NCBI GenBank assembly: GCA_018857735.1
Contig: JABMCL010003715.1
Span: 227,501 to 291,500 of the forward strand
DNA length: 64,000 nt
Direction: 5' to 3'
Source of the DNA: Alviniconcha marisindica
Lineage: Eukaryota > Mollusca > Gastropoda > Provannidae
Shown here: positions 12,309-23,885 of the stretch, one piece after another
Layout: every line of letters starts with the position of its first letter
How positions within the stretch are numbered: the stretch's first letter is position 1
Translations under genes and position numbers: made by a program
The notes under the pieces: generated by a model
Seen by the model: the letters and a program-made list of their open reading frames with translations, nothing else
Database searches by the model: none
What the model was told of the DNA's origin: nothing

Positions 12309-12577
12309 TTACCCCCCCCCCCCCCTCCCCCAACACACAATACTCTCTCTCTCTCGTCCTGAGGTGACCCTTTGTGGCTGACAGGTCGTTAAAAAATCCC
12401 ATTACTAACTAGCCCCCCCCCCCCCCCCCCCCCCAGCACACCCACACCCTCTCTCCCTCTCAGATGAAATTATATATGCGAAAAAGGCGATTTGCGCTCA
12501 AATCTTATTCCTGCATAACACAGATTCTTCCTCCTCGACCTCTCTCTGTCTACCTCTCTTCCCCCCCCCCCCCCCCA
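12309..12577. repeat. Cluster of poly(C) runs
   Basis: C-rich runs at about 12,311-12,329, 12,413-12,434 (22 C) and 12,560-12,577, all on the same strand, separated by ordinary sequence. Confidence 0.9.
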
Positions 12578-12764
12578 CTTCCAGAGGCTGACAAAACAAA
12601 GCTCTCCTTGGCTTCGTGACCGTAACACAAGGTTGTTGTTTTTGTTGTTGTTTTATTTTATTTTTATTTTTTGAGGACAAAAGCTTTGGTGTACTGAAAC
12701 TTGCGGCCTACCAGTCTTTGAAGGGTAATATAACCGAAGAAGCATCACGGGCCCCACTGATAGG

Positions 12765-12839
12765 CAAAATAAGTAAGTAAGTAAGTAAGTAAGTAAGTGT
12801 TTTACGCCCAGTCAACCGGCGCGGTTATATCAGGGCGAT
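12765..12839 (-). mobile_element. SINE tail-only insertion (GACTGGGCG type)
   Basis: TAAG repeats then GTTTTACGCCCAGTCAACCG, the same tail as at 4217. A near-perfect duplication (CCACTGATAGG at 12,754 and CCATTGATAGG at 12,840) flanks it, with a short CAAAA run inside. Confidence 0.75.
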
Positions 12840-12939
12840 CCATTGATAGGTATCGACAAAAAAAAAAAAAAACAGAAGCTTTTCGGTCGATTTTTCATTC
12901 TGTTTGTAAAAGAAGAAATTTAAAAGTCACGAAAACCCG

Positions 12940-13230
12940 ATCGTGAGTACTGTAATTTTGTGTCCAGAAATCTGTATCAGTGACGTCATGCACAAGGCCG
13001 AAATGTTGCAAAAAAAGTAGCAATTACGTCACCAGCCAACCTTTCTCTCTCTCTATTCTTCGTTGGTAAAGAGCAAACCAACATGGCTGTGCCCCGAGGA
13101 GCTCAAATTCGCGGAGGAAAAAAAAGTACTTCTTTTGTTTGACTTTTTGACAAAAACCAGCAAAATAAAGCCTGCAGATGAAAACATTTTTACTTTTTCT
13201 ACGTTTTCCGGCCAACTTGTGTTTTCGGTT
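12940..13230. repeat. Diverged dispersed repeat, partner of 7000-7330
   Basis: Same order of short matches as described for 7000-7330. No gene recognised. Confidence 0.55.
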
Positions 13231-13458
13231 CGGATCCCCTTGACCTAAAACAGAGGTGCGTAGCTGCAAGCACTGTCCCCCAAGCTCGTCGTGAAAACCC
13301 GGCTAACAACAGACTTCTTATACAATCGAACTCTTCAGATCCCGGATCCCCTTTAACCGAAATAGCTGTACGTAGCTGCCAAGCACATTCGGTACGTCAC
13401 CTAAACTCGTCGTGGAAAAACCGGCTAACGGACTGTTTATACAATCGAACTCTTCAGG
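13231..13458. repeat. Two-copy tandem duplication, unit about 113 bp
   Basis: CGGATCCCCTT, CGTAGCTGC, AAGCTCGTCGTG/AAACTCGTCGTG, CCGGCTAAC and TACAATCGAACTCTTCAG occur twice in order, starting at about 13,231 and 13,343. Confidence 0.85.
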
Positions 13459-14029
13459 CAGGTCACAGCAAAGCGTATGCATCTTTTCACAGCATTGCAC
13501 AAAAGGGGATTCGGCAACTGAAATCCTAGTCACATAAATTATTGTACCGCACTGTGTGGATTTAGCATGATCGAGGAAAGTATTTCTAGACAAGTTCTCT
13601 GAGAACGTTTTTTGTCGATACCTGAGCGGAAGACATTTTAAGATATTCGTGCCTTCTTGAACAGCCCCGAAGGGAAGGCCGTGGATGTCTTTTATCCTCC
13701 TGTCTGGAATCTCAGGGCTGCCATTTGATTCCCCATTCCTATCTCCTCTTTCGTTTTTCTGCCTCGTCTTCTTGCTCTTTCTGTCTTGTCGTTTGTTTGT
13801 TTTCTGCTGACTTTCCCCTGACTTGTTTTTTCTTCTTCTCTCCTCCAAACAATTCTCCAACATTTATCGTTAAGAGACAAGCTTCTTTTTTTTCTTTTTC
13901 TTTTTTTTAATGGCTTTTGTTGAGCAGCTGGATCACTGGCAGGTGGTATTTGCATCTTGCTGCCATATGGCACTGGTATTTTCCATTATGCTCTCACAGA
14001 GTTTTTTTAAAAGTTTATTGTCTCCCTCC

Positions 14030-14032
<3 letters not shown>

Positions 14033-14080
<48 letters not shown>
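14033..14080. repeat. (CT)n tract
   Basis: About 24 CT units. Confidence 0.97.
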
Positions 14081-14083
<3 letters not shown>

Positions 14084-14657
14084 AGTTTGTTTGCTTTTTC
14101 TTCTTCTTTAATCTGGCGTTGGTAAATTACGCAGGACAACCTGATTTAAAAAATAAATAATTAACGACAGTGATACTGAAAGGACAAACTCTTTGAAAAT
14201 TTGTGTTTGATGTTTGTGTGTGAATGTGTTGTATTTATGTGGGGATTCATTTTGTGGAGACGACTTGAGAAAAATTTGAAAAGATTTTTCAAAGATGCAT
14301 ATTTGCTTATGACAAAGTTCGATAGTCCTTAGGTGACTCTGTGCAGCTGACAAGACGTTGAAATCTAATTACTAGAACTGCCTCCTGAAGGAGACAAATA
14401 GCTTCCATAGGCTGATAAAAAAGAAAAAAAGAAAGAAAAAGAGGTTGTATAATTTAGATTGTATTTTTGTGTCCAGAGTTCTGGGCATGTTTTTCTTCTT
14501 CTTTTTCTTTATTTTTTTATTTTTATTTTTCACTTTTGAATCTGGTGACCTTTTGTTCCCCCTGATAATGTTTTTGAATGATTTCAAATAGTGTTTGTTC
14601 GTCCTGAGGTGACCCTGTGCGGTTGATGGACGTTAAATCCAAGATCAAAGTAATCAA

Positions 14658-14663
<6 letters not shown>

Positions 14664-14696
<33 letters not shown>

Positions 14697-14738
14697 CACA
14701 CACACACACAACACACACACACACCACACACACACACC
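14664..14738. repeat. Interrupted (CA)n tract
   Basis: CA repeats broken by AACACAC and CCACAC interruptions. Confidence 0.95.
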
Positions 14739-15289
14739 GCTTCCTATTGCAAAAAAACAACAACACAATTCTGTTGCTTCGCTTTTGCTTTGATTCCGGC
14801 CGTAGCAAATGCACTTTGCACCGGATGTCGTGTTTATTCTTATACATGTCCATGTCACCTTGTTCTGTTTAATTGTTTTCCGATCAGAAACAGATTCTTG
14901 AGTGAATATGGTTTTTTTTAAACATATTTTTTTCAATTGCGTTTCAACCTTTTTCCTCGCGCAACGAAATAGTATTCCCCCCCCCCCAGAACACTTTATT
15001 TTTTGTCGTATAATGTTTTTCACCTTTTGAAGTGTAACACCAGCAGGACTGAACTTAGCAGATCTCATGTGAGCAAATGACACGAGATACCAGTTTAATT
15101 ACTCCCCCTCTTAGTTTCTCCCCGCTGTCTCCTTTTCCACTGTCTTTGTTTATGTTCTTTTCAAAAGATCTAATCATGGAGCCACACCTGAGTGCAGTGT
15201 TAAGTTCCTTTAAAGGAACACATCTAATTTGTTTCTTCTTTTTTACAATTGTATTTGGATTTATTTCCACTAGCCCCCCTCCCCCCTCA

Positions 15290-15327
<38 letters not shown>

Positions 15328-15796
15328 CCCAGAACAGTGACAGCTATACCGCCGTGCGATCGAAGTGCTGCAACATGAGAATACCGTTGCTACAAATAAT
15401 GCAAAATATACTCTCACAGATTTTGTTTTGATTTTTTATATATATATATATATATTTCAAATCGTGTCTGCTTTCCCGGCGTCACCTTATCCCGCGTGAC
15501 TAGACTAGAGTTCCAACTTCTCGTTCAGATTCTATAGTTCAGACCACGGAACGGAAAGACGCCAACAACAACGTCAAAGAAGTTCAACGTGACACCGTTT
15601 CTGTTTACCGCGAGGAAAAGTAAGTGAAAGTATGTGGTGTGTTGTTTGTGAGTTGAAAAAAGTGCCCAGGTTAACATCAATGGTTGACCTGGTGGTAGTG
15701 GTGGTTGTGCGTTGAAGAAAACTGCCCAGGTTAACATCAGTGATCGAATTCTCTCTAAACATCCAAACTCCACTCATAGCTTTTCTAGTGCCCCTC

Positions 15797-15861
15797 TAAG
15801 TAAGTAAACATGGTGCTTAACGTCCACAGAAACCGTACGGCTTATTAGGGATGGATGCCCC
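15797..15861 (-). mobile_element. SINE tail-only insertion (GTTAAGCACCATG type)
   Basis: CTAAGTAAGTAAACATGGTG then CTTAACGTCCACAGAAACCG and TTATTAGGGATGG, the reverse complement of the 3' end of the SINE at 7606. TGCCCCT flanks it on both sides, a likely short target-site duplication. Confidence 0.7.
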
Positions 15862-15869
15862 TACCGTAA

Positions 15870-15935
15870 CACTCACTCTGATATAACAGTCATGGTTGAC
15901 TGGGCGTAAAACACCAAATTATTTACTTACCTCGC
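15870..15935 (+). mobile_element. SINE tail fragment (GACTGGGCG type)
   Basis: CTCTGATATAACAGTCATGG then TTGACTGGGCGTAAAACACC and TTATTTACTTAC. It abuts the oppositely oriented tail at 15,797. No clear duplication. Confidence 0.7.
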
Positions 15936-15951
15936 AACACGGCTTAGTTAT

Positions 15952-16216
<265 letters not shown>

Positions 16217-16727
16217 TGTGCGCACGCACGAATACACACATGCGCGAGCGCGAAAAACTAAAACAGACTAACACAGCCATACCAAGATTTCTCATTCTCT
16301 TCTGAAGTAGGAGGCCGTCTGCACATTAAAAAACAAAGAACAAAAAACACTCTCAAACAGATGGCACACCCAACGTTATGGCAAAACAAAAAAGCAGACA
16401 CAGGCACGTGCAGCCAGAGACGGGTGGTTTCTTTCACTGTCGCGAGACGCAGACGAGCTGGAAAGAGAGGAGATGGAGATAGGAGAAGGAGAGGCTGGCA
16501 GCAGTTTCCTAATTAGGGGTTCAATATCCAGTGACGCCCTTGTCAACCGCTATCGGGTAACTCCCATCATGCCGAGCAAAACAAAGAAACCCACTCACTG
16601 CGCTGAGACAGGTTATCGAGTCTCTCGACGTCACGAGTGTGCAGGTGTTAAAGCTGCACAGACGCGGCATCTGACACTGCTGTTCAATCGTTCGGATAAA
16701 AATGACGACCAGCGAGGAGTCAGGAGT

Positions 16728-16938
16728 TTGTTTGTTGTGGGGCACTGCCTAGTGACTTTGTCCCTCACAACTTCATGAAACATTAAACCGGCTCTCATCG
16801 CTGCCCATCTTCGATGCAGGAGTCATTCTGGTGGGGGCAGTGTAGCGACAGGTATATAATCTCCCTCTTGCCCCACCTCCACTCTCCCGTCCCTATTAAG
16901 CCTTACGGTTTCTGTGGACGTAAAGCACCACGAGAGAA
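16728..16938 (+). mobile_element. 5'-truncated SINE, same family as 7606
   Basis: Carries TCATCGCTGCCCATCTTCGA, CAGTGTAGCGACAGGTATAT and AAGCCTTACGGTTTCTGTGG but no tRNA head. GAGTCAGGAGT (16,717) and GAATCAGGAGT (16,939) form a 10/11 target-site duplication, so the truncation occurred at insertion. Confidence 0.8.
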
Positions 16939-17144
16939 GAATCAGGAGTAGGCTAAATACCGAGCGCTTCCGTTCCTTCTACAATGAGCCAGAGGCATGA
17001 CGGGCGAGTTTGCCAATATATAATACATAACTATAACATATAATACATAACTATAACATATAATACATAACTATGTATCCGCCCACTGGGCAATCGCTGG
17101 GGTTATCGATTCTTGACGTATTGCAATTATACAAGTTAAGTAAC

Positions 17145-17195
17145 TTGGCTTTTTACGCCCAGTCAACCAGGACGGTTACATCAGAGCGATTTACA
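17145..17195 (-). mobile_element. SINE tail fragment (GACTGGGCG type)
   Basis: TTTTTACGCCCAGTCAACCA, then GACGGTTACATCAGAGCGAT. Flanking duplication not evident. Confidence 0.65.
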
Positions 17196-17442
17196 AATAC
17201 GTAGTGCCGAATCCATAGCAAAGATCGCAATAAGGGCGAAACAGAAATCAGTAACACGCAAGTAAAAAGTCCGAACCACAGTTCAGTGCAGTAAAATGTT
17301 TGGAGATACAGCCATAACAAACAAACAAACAGACACACACATGCCGCTCACTAGACAAAGCATTTTAATCCAGAAAATATCGAGTCCATTAGTACTAATC
17401 ATTACCCAAACAAATGGTATGCTTTCGGAGAAGCCAACGGAT

Positions 17443-17466
17443 GGGGGGGGGGGGGGGGGGGGGGGG
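17443..17466. repeat. Poly(G) run
   Basis: 24 consecutive G. Confidence 0.97.
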
Positions 17467-17659
17467 ACAACAAAAAAAAACAACAGTTAATCCGTTTGGA
17501 CGCAGAATGGACGAAACCATTCACGTGTTTCAAATAAGCTACACTGCACCGTCTTTTTGTTCGTTTTGTTTGGTTGCTGCTGGTGGTGGTGCTGGGTTTT
17601 TCGTTGTTGTTTGCTTAGCTTTGTTTGTTTGTTTGTTTTTGTTTTTGTTTTTAAATAAC

Positions 17660-17719
17660 AAAGGTGTTTTGCTGGGTTCCTACAGATTTTTATCGGTAGG
17701 AACCCAACAACGCACCTTT
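17660..17719. repeat. 60-nt imperfect hairpin
   Basis: Arms 17,660-17,683 and 17,696-17,719 pair at 21 of 24 positions (TGGGTTCCTAC against GTAGGAACCCA) around a 12-nt loop. Confidence 0.75.
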
Positions 17720-18407
17720 AACATTAACTTAAAGCGCGCCAGGTAAGTAACGATAAGAAATGAAAATCGAACAGCAGAACGGGTGAGGTATGTCGGTTCT
17801 CCGAGTCACTGGATGGTTGGTTAAATTTGATCGTTTGCCCGTCTGTTGGCTCGTTATTAGGTCGGCTCAACTGTTGATTTGTCGGAACAAAGCTCCCTAG
17901 GTTGCCATAGAAACTAACTTTTCGACGAGAACCACCGCATCTCAATACGTGAACTGATTCGAAACACAGGACAGCGCGCACGCACGCACACACTATCTCT
18001 ATATATATATATATATATACATATACAGACTTTCAACAACAAGCACATTGTGCTCGTAAACTTTACTTCACACCTTCGTACATAAATCAATACCAGGCAG
18101 TCTAACCGCATTAGGGCTGTGCTATTTCAGTCACCCAACTGCCCAACCTCTGAGGATTTTTCACACCTAGTTTGCTGCTAATGGGTGGTTTTCCACAGGA
18201 ATTCGGTTCCACGGATGTGTGTATTAAGGTGTCCAAGCTAAATAATCAACACATGACGTCTCACTCGTATTGACCAGATTCCGCCCGCAGTTTACCAGGA
18301 AGAATGCGGTCTGTTTCCACGCAATTCTGAATGGAGTTTACGTCACGTGAATCTGACAGATCTTGTCTAAAAAAAATGCCTAAGAAAAGACACACATTAT
18401 CGCTAAT

Positions 18408-18418
18408 GTGTGAGTGTG

Positions 18419-18485
<67 letters not shown>
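18408..18485. repeat. (GT)n tract
   Basis: About 38 GT units with one GC near the start. Confidence 0.97.
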
Positions 18486-18489
<4 letters not shown>

Positions 18490-19395
18490 CCCAAGGCTGA
18501 AGAGAACGTGCAACTGGTTAATGTTACGTCATAAGTAGCCAATACGATCGTCTTTAGTTACGTCCTAATAGCATAACATCCGAACTCAATCGGATGCAAA
18601 ACTGAGGACATATATATATAATAAAAGAATCAACCAACCAAACAAACAAAAACTATATAGAATTCATCTATTACTATTATTATTCCACTGACGTAACTGA
18701 TCTTTTGCAAACACGTACATCAAATTTTGCACATGCCAGACAGAACAGAAACTCAAAAAAAGCAGCGTCGAGTGCCGGTGGATTTATCCTCAACACCCCC
18801 CCCCCCCCCCCCCCCCACACACACTCCCTTTCCCCGTTTCGTTTGTGTGACATTGTTGTTAGGCGTCGAGCAATAATTTCTTTCCCTGTCGTTGGACATC
18901 TATCTTGCTGCTAATGGGGCGGGTGCGGATTACATTTCCTCTGCAGAGATGCCATGACTACCTCCCCACGTAATACTCGCGCTGTTTGCACTTTGTTTTT
19001 TAGCCAGTCTCGCGTGTCGCCGAGCCGCCCGTCCGCCCGCCAGAAATCCCTCGCCAAGAATGCCTTGCAGTCAAACATTTTAGCAAAGTAAAAAGATGTT
19101 TTTCATTGAAATTAAAAAGAAAAGAAAAAAGAAAAAAGACTGTCCTTTTTCTTTCTTTTCCAGCTACCCCCCCCCCCCACCCCCAACGGAAAACACACAC
19201 ACACACACAAAACACAACTATTCTAAACGCTAAACGCACACACACAAGTTAAAAAAAAAAAACTACAACAAAACAAAAAAACTGCACGTTAAAATCTGAT
19301 TCTGAACGAAAAAATGACGGCGAGTGAGGGAAACGGGGGATGGGGGCAAGAGGGAAGGGGGGGGGGGGGGGGAGAGAGAGAAAAAGACAGACAAA

Positions 19396-19399
19396 CACA

Positions 19400-19444
<45 letters not shown>
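19396..19444. repeat. (CA)n tract next to a G run
   Basis: G run at about 19,357-19,372, a GA-rich link, then about 24 CA units. Confidence 0.95.
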
Positions 19445-19445
<1 letters not shown>

Positions 19446-19810
19446 CGACAGATATGAAATTACAGTTCAGTGCCGGGAACATCACTTTGATCGGGGCGAA
19501 ACAAAATTCATGATGTCACAAGTAGAAGTCTAATTCATGCTACGCGTCACTTCAAGTTTCATGCCAGGCACTGGGGCAACGTGGCTGAATGAACCCGGAA
19601 GGCTTACTTTGTTTCTTTTCCTCCGTCATCATCTTCTTCTTCTTCTTTTCTCTTAAATTTCCTTTTCGTAGATGAAACACGCAGAGGTAATGTTGTGGTC
19701 GTCCGTCTCCAGGCCTAAAGTGAGAACTACTATAGCTCCTGGTGCTCTGACAGCAGAGCTGACTTTCGTTTCTGCGTCCGCGGTACTCACCAAGGCAAAC
19801 ATAAAAAAGT

Positions 19811-19824
19811 GTGTGTGTGAGTAT

Positions 19825-19899
<75 letters not shown>

Positions 19900-20132
19900 T
19901 GAGTGAGTGAGTGAGTGAGTGAGTGAGTGAGTGAGTGAGTGAGTGAGTGTGTGTGCGTGCGTGCGTGCGCGCGTGAGTGTGTGCGTGCGTGCGTGCGTGA
20001 GTGCGTGCGTGTGTGGGTGGGTTGGCGTACGGGTGGGTGGGTGGGTGTCCGTATGTGTGTCTGTGCATGGTTGAAATGACTGTTGCCATGATGCGTGAAC
20101 TGACTGTTGCCATGATTCGCGTACATTTTGCT

Positions 20133-20182
<50 letters not shown>
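19811..20182. repeat. Compound array GT / GA / GTGA / GCGT / GGGT ... CT
   Basis: (GT)n to about 19,887, short (GA)n, (GTGA)n about 19,899-19,948, (GTGC)n and (GCGT)n to about 20,020, (GGGT)n to about 20,050, then two copies of TGACTGTTGCCATGAT and a (CT)n run 20,131-20,182. Long Thr/His/Ser ORFs on the minus strand are repeat translations. Confidence 0.95.
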
Positions 20183-20187
<5 letters not shown>

Positions 20188-20357
20188 CTGTACCCACAGG
20201 AGGTTAATATGGAGGCAAAAAAAGAAGAAATTGTGTGTGTATATTGGGGGGGAGGGGGGGTCTAGACCATCAGTGCATAAGTTATAGAAGAAACACTAAC
20301 AATGCTGTGGCAATGCGTGTACTGACAATCAGTTTCTGGCCAGACTGCCCCATACAA
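20183..20357. repeat. Dispersed repeat, copy 1 (partner at 39,684)
   Basis: TGTACCCACAGGAGGTTA, AAAAAGAAGAAATTGTGTGT, a G run, CTAGACCATCAGTGCATAAG and TTTCTGGCCAGACTGCCCCA match 39,684-39,855 over about 175 bp. Both copies follow a CT-rich stretch. Confidence 0.85.
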
Positions 20358-20469
20358 TTTTGTCGTTGCTGGGGCCGTTTCTTTCTACGATGGTCTTTTT
20401 CAACTTTAACATTTACAACCTAGAACGAGAAAAGCAAGCGCGCTGTGCACTCGCGCTCAACACGGGAAA

Positions 20470-20800
20470 ATTGGAACTTTCATCATCATCTCATTTTTCT
20501 GGTCCTATAGCGCCGGTCAAAAATAGGCCCAAGTCACTGAATCCAATAGAAACACGCGAGGCTTGTCAGCGGTTTTCGCCATGCAGTTTTACAGATTTCG
20601 ACAAGTATCCGGGAAACGCGAAAGTTCACGTTCAATACGAGAAAACTGAAACTTTCATCATCATTTCATTTTTGTGATCCTTTAGCTTCAGCGCCAGTCA
20701 AAAATAGGTCAATGTCACTGAATCCAGAAGAAACGCGCGAAGCTTTTGAGCGGTTTCAACGATTTCGACGAGCATCCGTGAAACGCAAACGTTCTAGTAT
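20470..20800. repeat. Two-copy tandem duplication, unit about 177 bp
   Basis: ACTTTCATCATCAT, CAGTCAAAAATAGG, GTCACTGAATCCA, GAAACGCG and GATTTCGACAAG/GATTTCGACGAG occur twice in order. Confidence 0.8.
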
Positions 20801-20925
20801 TGCCGTGATAGGTAACGCGTCAGTTACTTCTCATTAACGTGCAAGCTAACTGTACTGACGTGATGATATGCATGAGCAATGACAACCACATACCGTTTGA
20901 ACTCAAGTTAACAGGAGGCGTTCTG

Positions 20926-21555
20926 ATCAAGAAAACACAACAGTCGCATTGCCCTAAACAGTACAAATCGAGATGCTGAAGCAAGAAAACACAACAGTCG
21001 CATTGCCCTAAACAGTACAAATCGAGATGCTGAAGCAAGAAAACACAACAGTCGCATTGCCCTAAACAGTACAAATCGAGATGCTGAAGCAAGAAAACAC
21101 AACAGTCGCATTGCCCTAAACAGTACAAATCGAGATGCTGAAGCAAGAAAACACAACAGTCGCACAAATCGAGATGCTGAAGCAAGGAAACACAACAGTC
21201 GCATTGCCCTAAACAGCACAAATCGAGATGCTGAAGCAAGAAAACACAACAGTCGCATTGCCCTAAACAGTACAAATCGAGATGCTGAAGCAAGAAAACA
21301 CAACAGTCGCATTGCCCTAAACAGTACAAATCGAGATGCTGAAGCAAGAAAACACAACAGTCGCATTGCCCTAAACAGCACAAATCGAGATGCTGAAGCA
21401 AGAAAACACAACAGTCGCATTGCCCTAAACAGCACAAATCGAGATGCTGAAGCAAGAAAACACAACAGTCGCATTGCCCTAAACAGTACAAATCGAGATG
21501 CTGAAGCAAGAAAACACAACAGTCGCATTGCCCTAAACAGCACAAATCGAGATGA
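20926..21555. repeat. Minisatellite, about 11.6 copies of a 54-bp unit
   Basis: The unit contains ACAAATCGAGATGCTGAAGC, AAGAAAACACAACAGTCGCA and TTGCCCTAAACAGT. Copies are almost identical. One copy near 21,165 lacks 15 bp. Because 54 and 15 are multiples of 3 the minus strand stays open for 241 codons in one frame and 211 in another, giving Cys/Leu-rich repeats. No homology is recognised, so I annotate it as satellite rather than a gene. Confidence 0.93.
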
Positions 21556-22065
21556 ACATCAGCAAGCCTACGTTTACTGACCGAGGCTCTCGTACAGAAT
21601 GTGCTGAGACGGAAAACGGTAACAGCGAACGCACTTCACGGGACATAACACTGACAATGGAAACGAATTCTAGTTATAACGGACAATACCTCCGAAACCT
21701 AAACAATAGTTATAACTGACAATAACTCCAAAAACCTAAACAATCATGTTTTGAGTATCACATTACTGCAAACCGGACATGGAATCTCTCTCTCTTCTTT
21801 TTTTGTTTTGTTTTTTGTAGTAGTTGTTGTTGTTGTTAGTCTTGTTGTTTTGTTTGTTTGTTTTGTTGTTGTTGTCGTTGCTGTTTATTTTGTGTTTTGT
21901 TGTTGTTTTTGCTGGTGTTGTTTTGTAATACACAGCCTGTTGATGAAATCAACGGTGCTTGTGATTTTCAGTTACTTAGGCGAGGCAACACGTAAGAAGC
22001 ATGGGCAACCTAGTGGTGCAGCAACAGTAGGGCTCACTATAATGTGTGTCTGGTACGGTTACATC

Positions 22066-22276
22066 AGAAATGGGTCGAAAGGAATGAGTGAGGTACGCTT
22101 AAGATTCTGCAGTAATAGGGCGTCAGTCACCACTCAATCACCGTCTAGTAGGAAAATTAGCGTGGTAAACAGTCAGATTATTTCATGCAACCGATGCCAA
22201 ATGAATCATATCCATTTTTGTTTCTATTACTGCAGAATCTTAAGCGTACCTCACTCATTCCTTTCGACCCATTTCT
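22066..22276. repeat. Perfect 53-bp inverted repeat, 105-bp spacer
   Basis: 22,066-22,118 is the exact reverse complement of 22,224-22,276 (AGAAATGGGTCGAAAGG ... CCTTTCGACCCATTTCT). The flanks show no obvious target-site duplication. The spacer has no recognised ORF. Confidence 0.93.
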
Positions 22277-22379
22277 AAGACATAAGTACCTGGTTATACG
22301 CAGGTACATACAACACTTCCCTTAGGATCGCACCGCGCCTTTAAACGCATTTCCACATTCTTTCTTGCCGAGGCACTTA

Positions 22380-22990
22380 TGGGCTAAAAACAACAACAAC
22401 AACAATAACAAAACAACAATAACAAAACAACAACAACAAAACATAACAACACGACCAGGATATGATAATTATTACTGCATGCATCATAAACTCGAGTAGC
22501 TACAGTACTTAACACAGTCACTCCGGCTTGTCGGCAGACACGGGGAGAAACTTTAGACAAAAACAACAACAGAGAAGACCGCAATCATTAAATAAATAAA
22601 TGGCCTCTGGGCAACGAAGAGACAGTCACAACACGGACCCATCAGGCCAGACGGTTCAGTCACCTGCTTGCGTGTCGTTGCCAGGATCAACACACGGCCC
22701 TGCTGACCAACGCAGGTGTTTCCCTCCCTGATAATCACGGCCGTCATTGCCCTCCCTAGCCTCTAGAGACAAAAGATGCAGCTGTCCGCACTTGTAACTG
22801 TACCGAATTAGGACATCGACTGGCACGTAGGACCCCCCCAAAGAAGGAGAGAGAGAAAAAGGGGGACAACACTGGATCACCAGCATCACAGCTTGCACAA
22901 GGACAATCACGTCAACACATATTCAGAAACGAAAAAAACAAAACAAACAAAACCCCGACAATGACAGTATCTCCATTACTGTAAGCACAA
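22380..22990. other. No gene recognised
   Basis: (CAA)n-rich start (22,388-22,450), then unique-looking sequence with no conserved ORF or RNA gene. Confidence 0.5.
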
Positions 22991-22999
22991 GGAAGCCAA

Positions 23000-23215
23000 C
23001 CCCTTGTAGAGACCTGTATCACCGCCCTGTGCTACAAGTACTCGTACACGCCCAGTGCTACAAGTACTCGTACAAGCAACCTAGCTTCGTAAAGAACCGT
23101 ATCGCCATCACTACAGGCACAGTCCATCCGTGTAAAGAATCGCATCACCGTCGCTACAAGCATAACCAACCCAGCTTTGCAAAGAAATGCATCGTCATTA
23201 CTATAACACAATAAC
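23000..23215. repeat. Short diverged tandem repeats
   Basis: Variants of CTACAAGTACTCGTACA, ACCTAGCTTCGTAAAGAA/CCCAGCTTTGCAAAGAAA and ATCGCCATCACTACA recur three or four times. Confidence 0.6.
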
Positions 23216-23223
23216 CTTAGTTA

Positions 23224-23229
23224 AAAAAA

Positions 23230-23285
<56 letters not shown>
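23224..23285. repeat. A run followed by (GA)n
   Basis: A16, then about 23 GA units. Confidence 0.95.
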
Positions 23286-23290
<5 letters not shown>

Positions 23291-23734
23291 AGAGGAGAGA
23301 CAGACGAAGACAGACAGAAGACGAAGAAGAAGACGAGAAGAATGAGAATAGTTTTATTACTGACACTTGAAGTTACTTTTAAGGAACCGTCAATACCATT
23401 ACTATAACACAATAACCGTTTAAAAAATAAAATTAAAAAATTACAAGTTAGTTTTTTTTAATAGTATTATTTTATTACTGACACTAGAAGTTCAAGCAAC
23501 TCTTTTGTTCCCTGGTGTAAAGAACTGTGTGTGACCATGGTCAATCCCTTGCAGCGTATTACCTGTACCACGATCATTACAAGTAAAATCACCTTTTGTG
23601 AGGATCTGAAACATTCTTAGTAAGTATGTAAAAGGCATCATCAATACTATGTTCTTTATATATTGCTGCTTCTCATATGGCACATGTATTGAATATTATA
23701 CATTGTTAGTTGTCATAATTATATGTATTACGTT

Positions 23735-23841
23735 TGTGAAACTTAGAAAATGTTGGAGAATGTTGTAAAGCGCAGTGAGTTTGGGTACACCAGAGAATAG
23801 AGCTATACAAAAGTTATCTATTATTATTATTATTATTATTA
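23735..23841 (+). mobile_element. SINE-like 3' end, (TTA)n-tailed
   Basis: TTGTAAAGCGCAGTGAG, ACACCAGAGAATAGAGC and TATACAAAAGTTATCTATTA followed by TTA repeats. A reversed short copy of the end lies at about 40,026-40,068, and a related AGCGCTATACC segment is at 48,991-49,065 in MKS1 intron 4. The start of the element is not resolved. Confidence 0.55.
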
Positions 23842-23885
23842 CCAGTAAAATCACCGCTCGCAGTGAACGGTATCACTACAAGTGC

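Noticed and set aside
20820..21545. 241-codon Cys-rich minus-strand ORF as a gene
   Set aside because: Open only because the 54-bp unit lacks stops. The neighbouring frame is open too, and no signal peptide or homologue is recognised. Kept as satellite.
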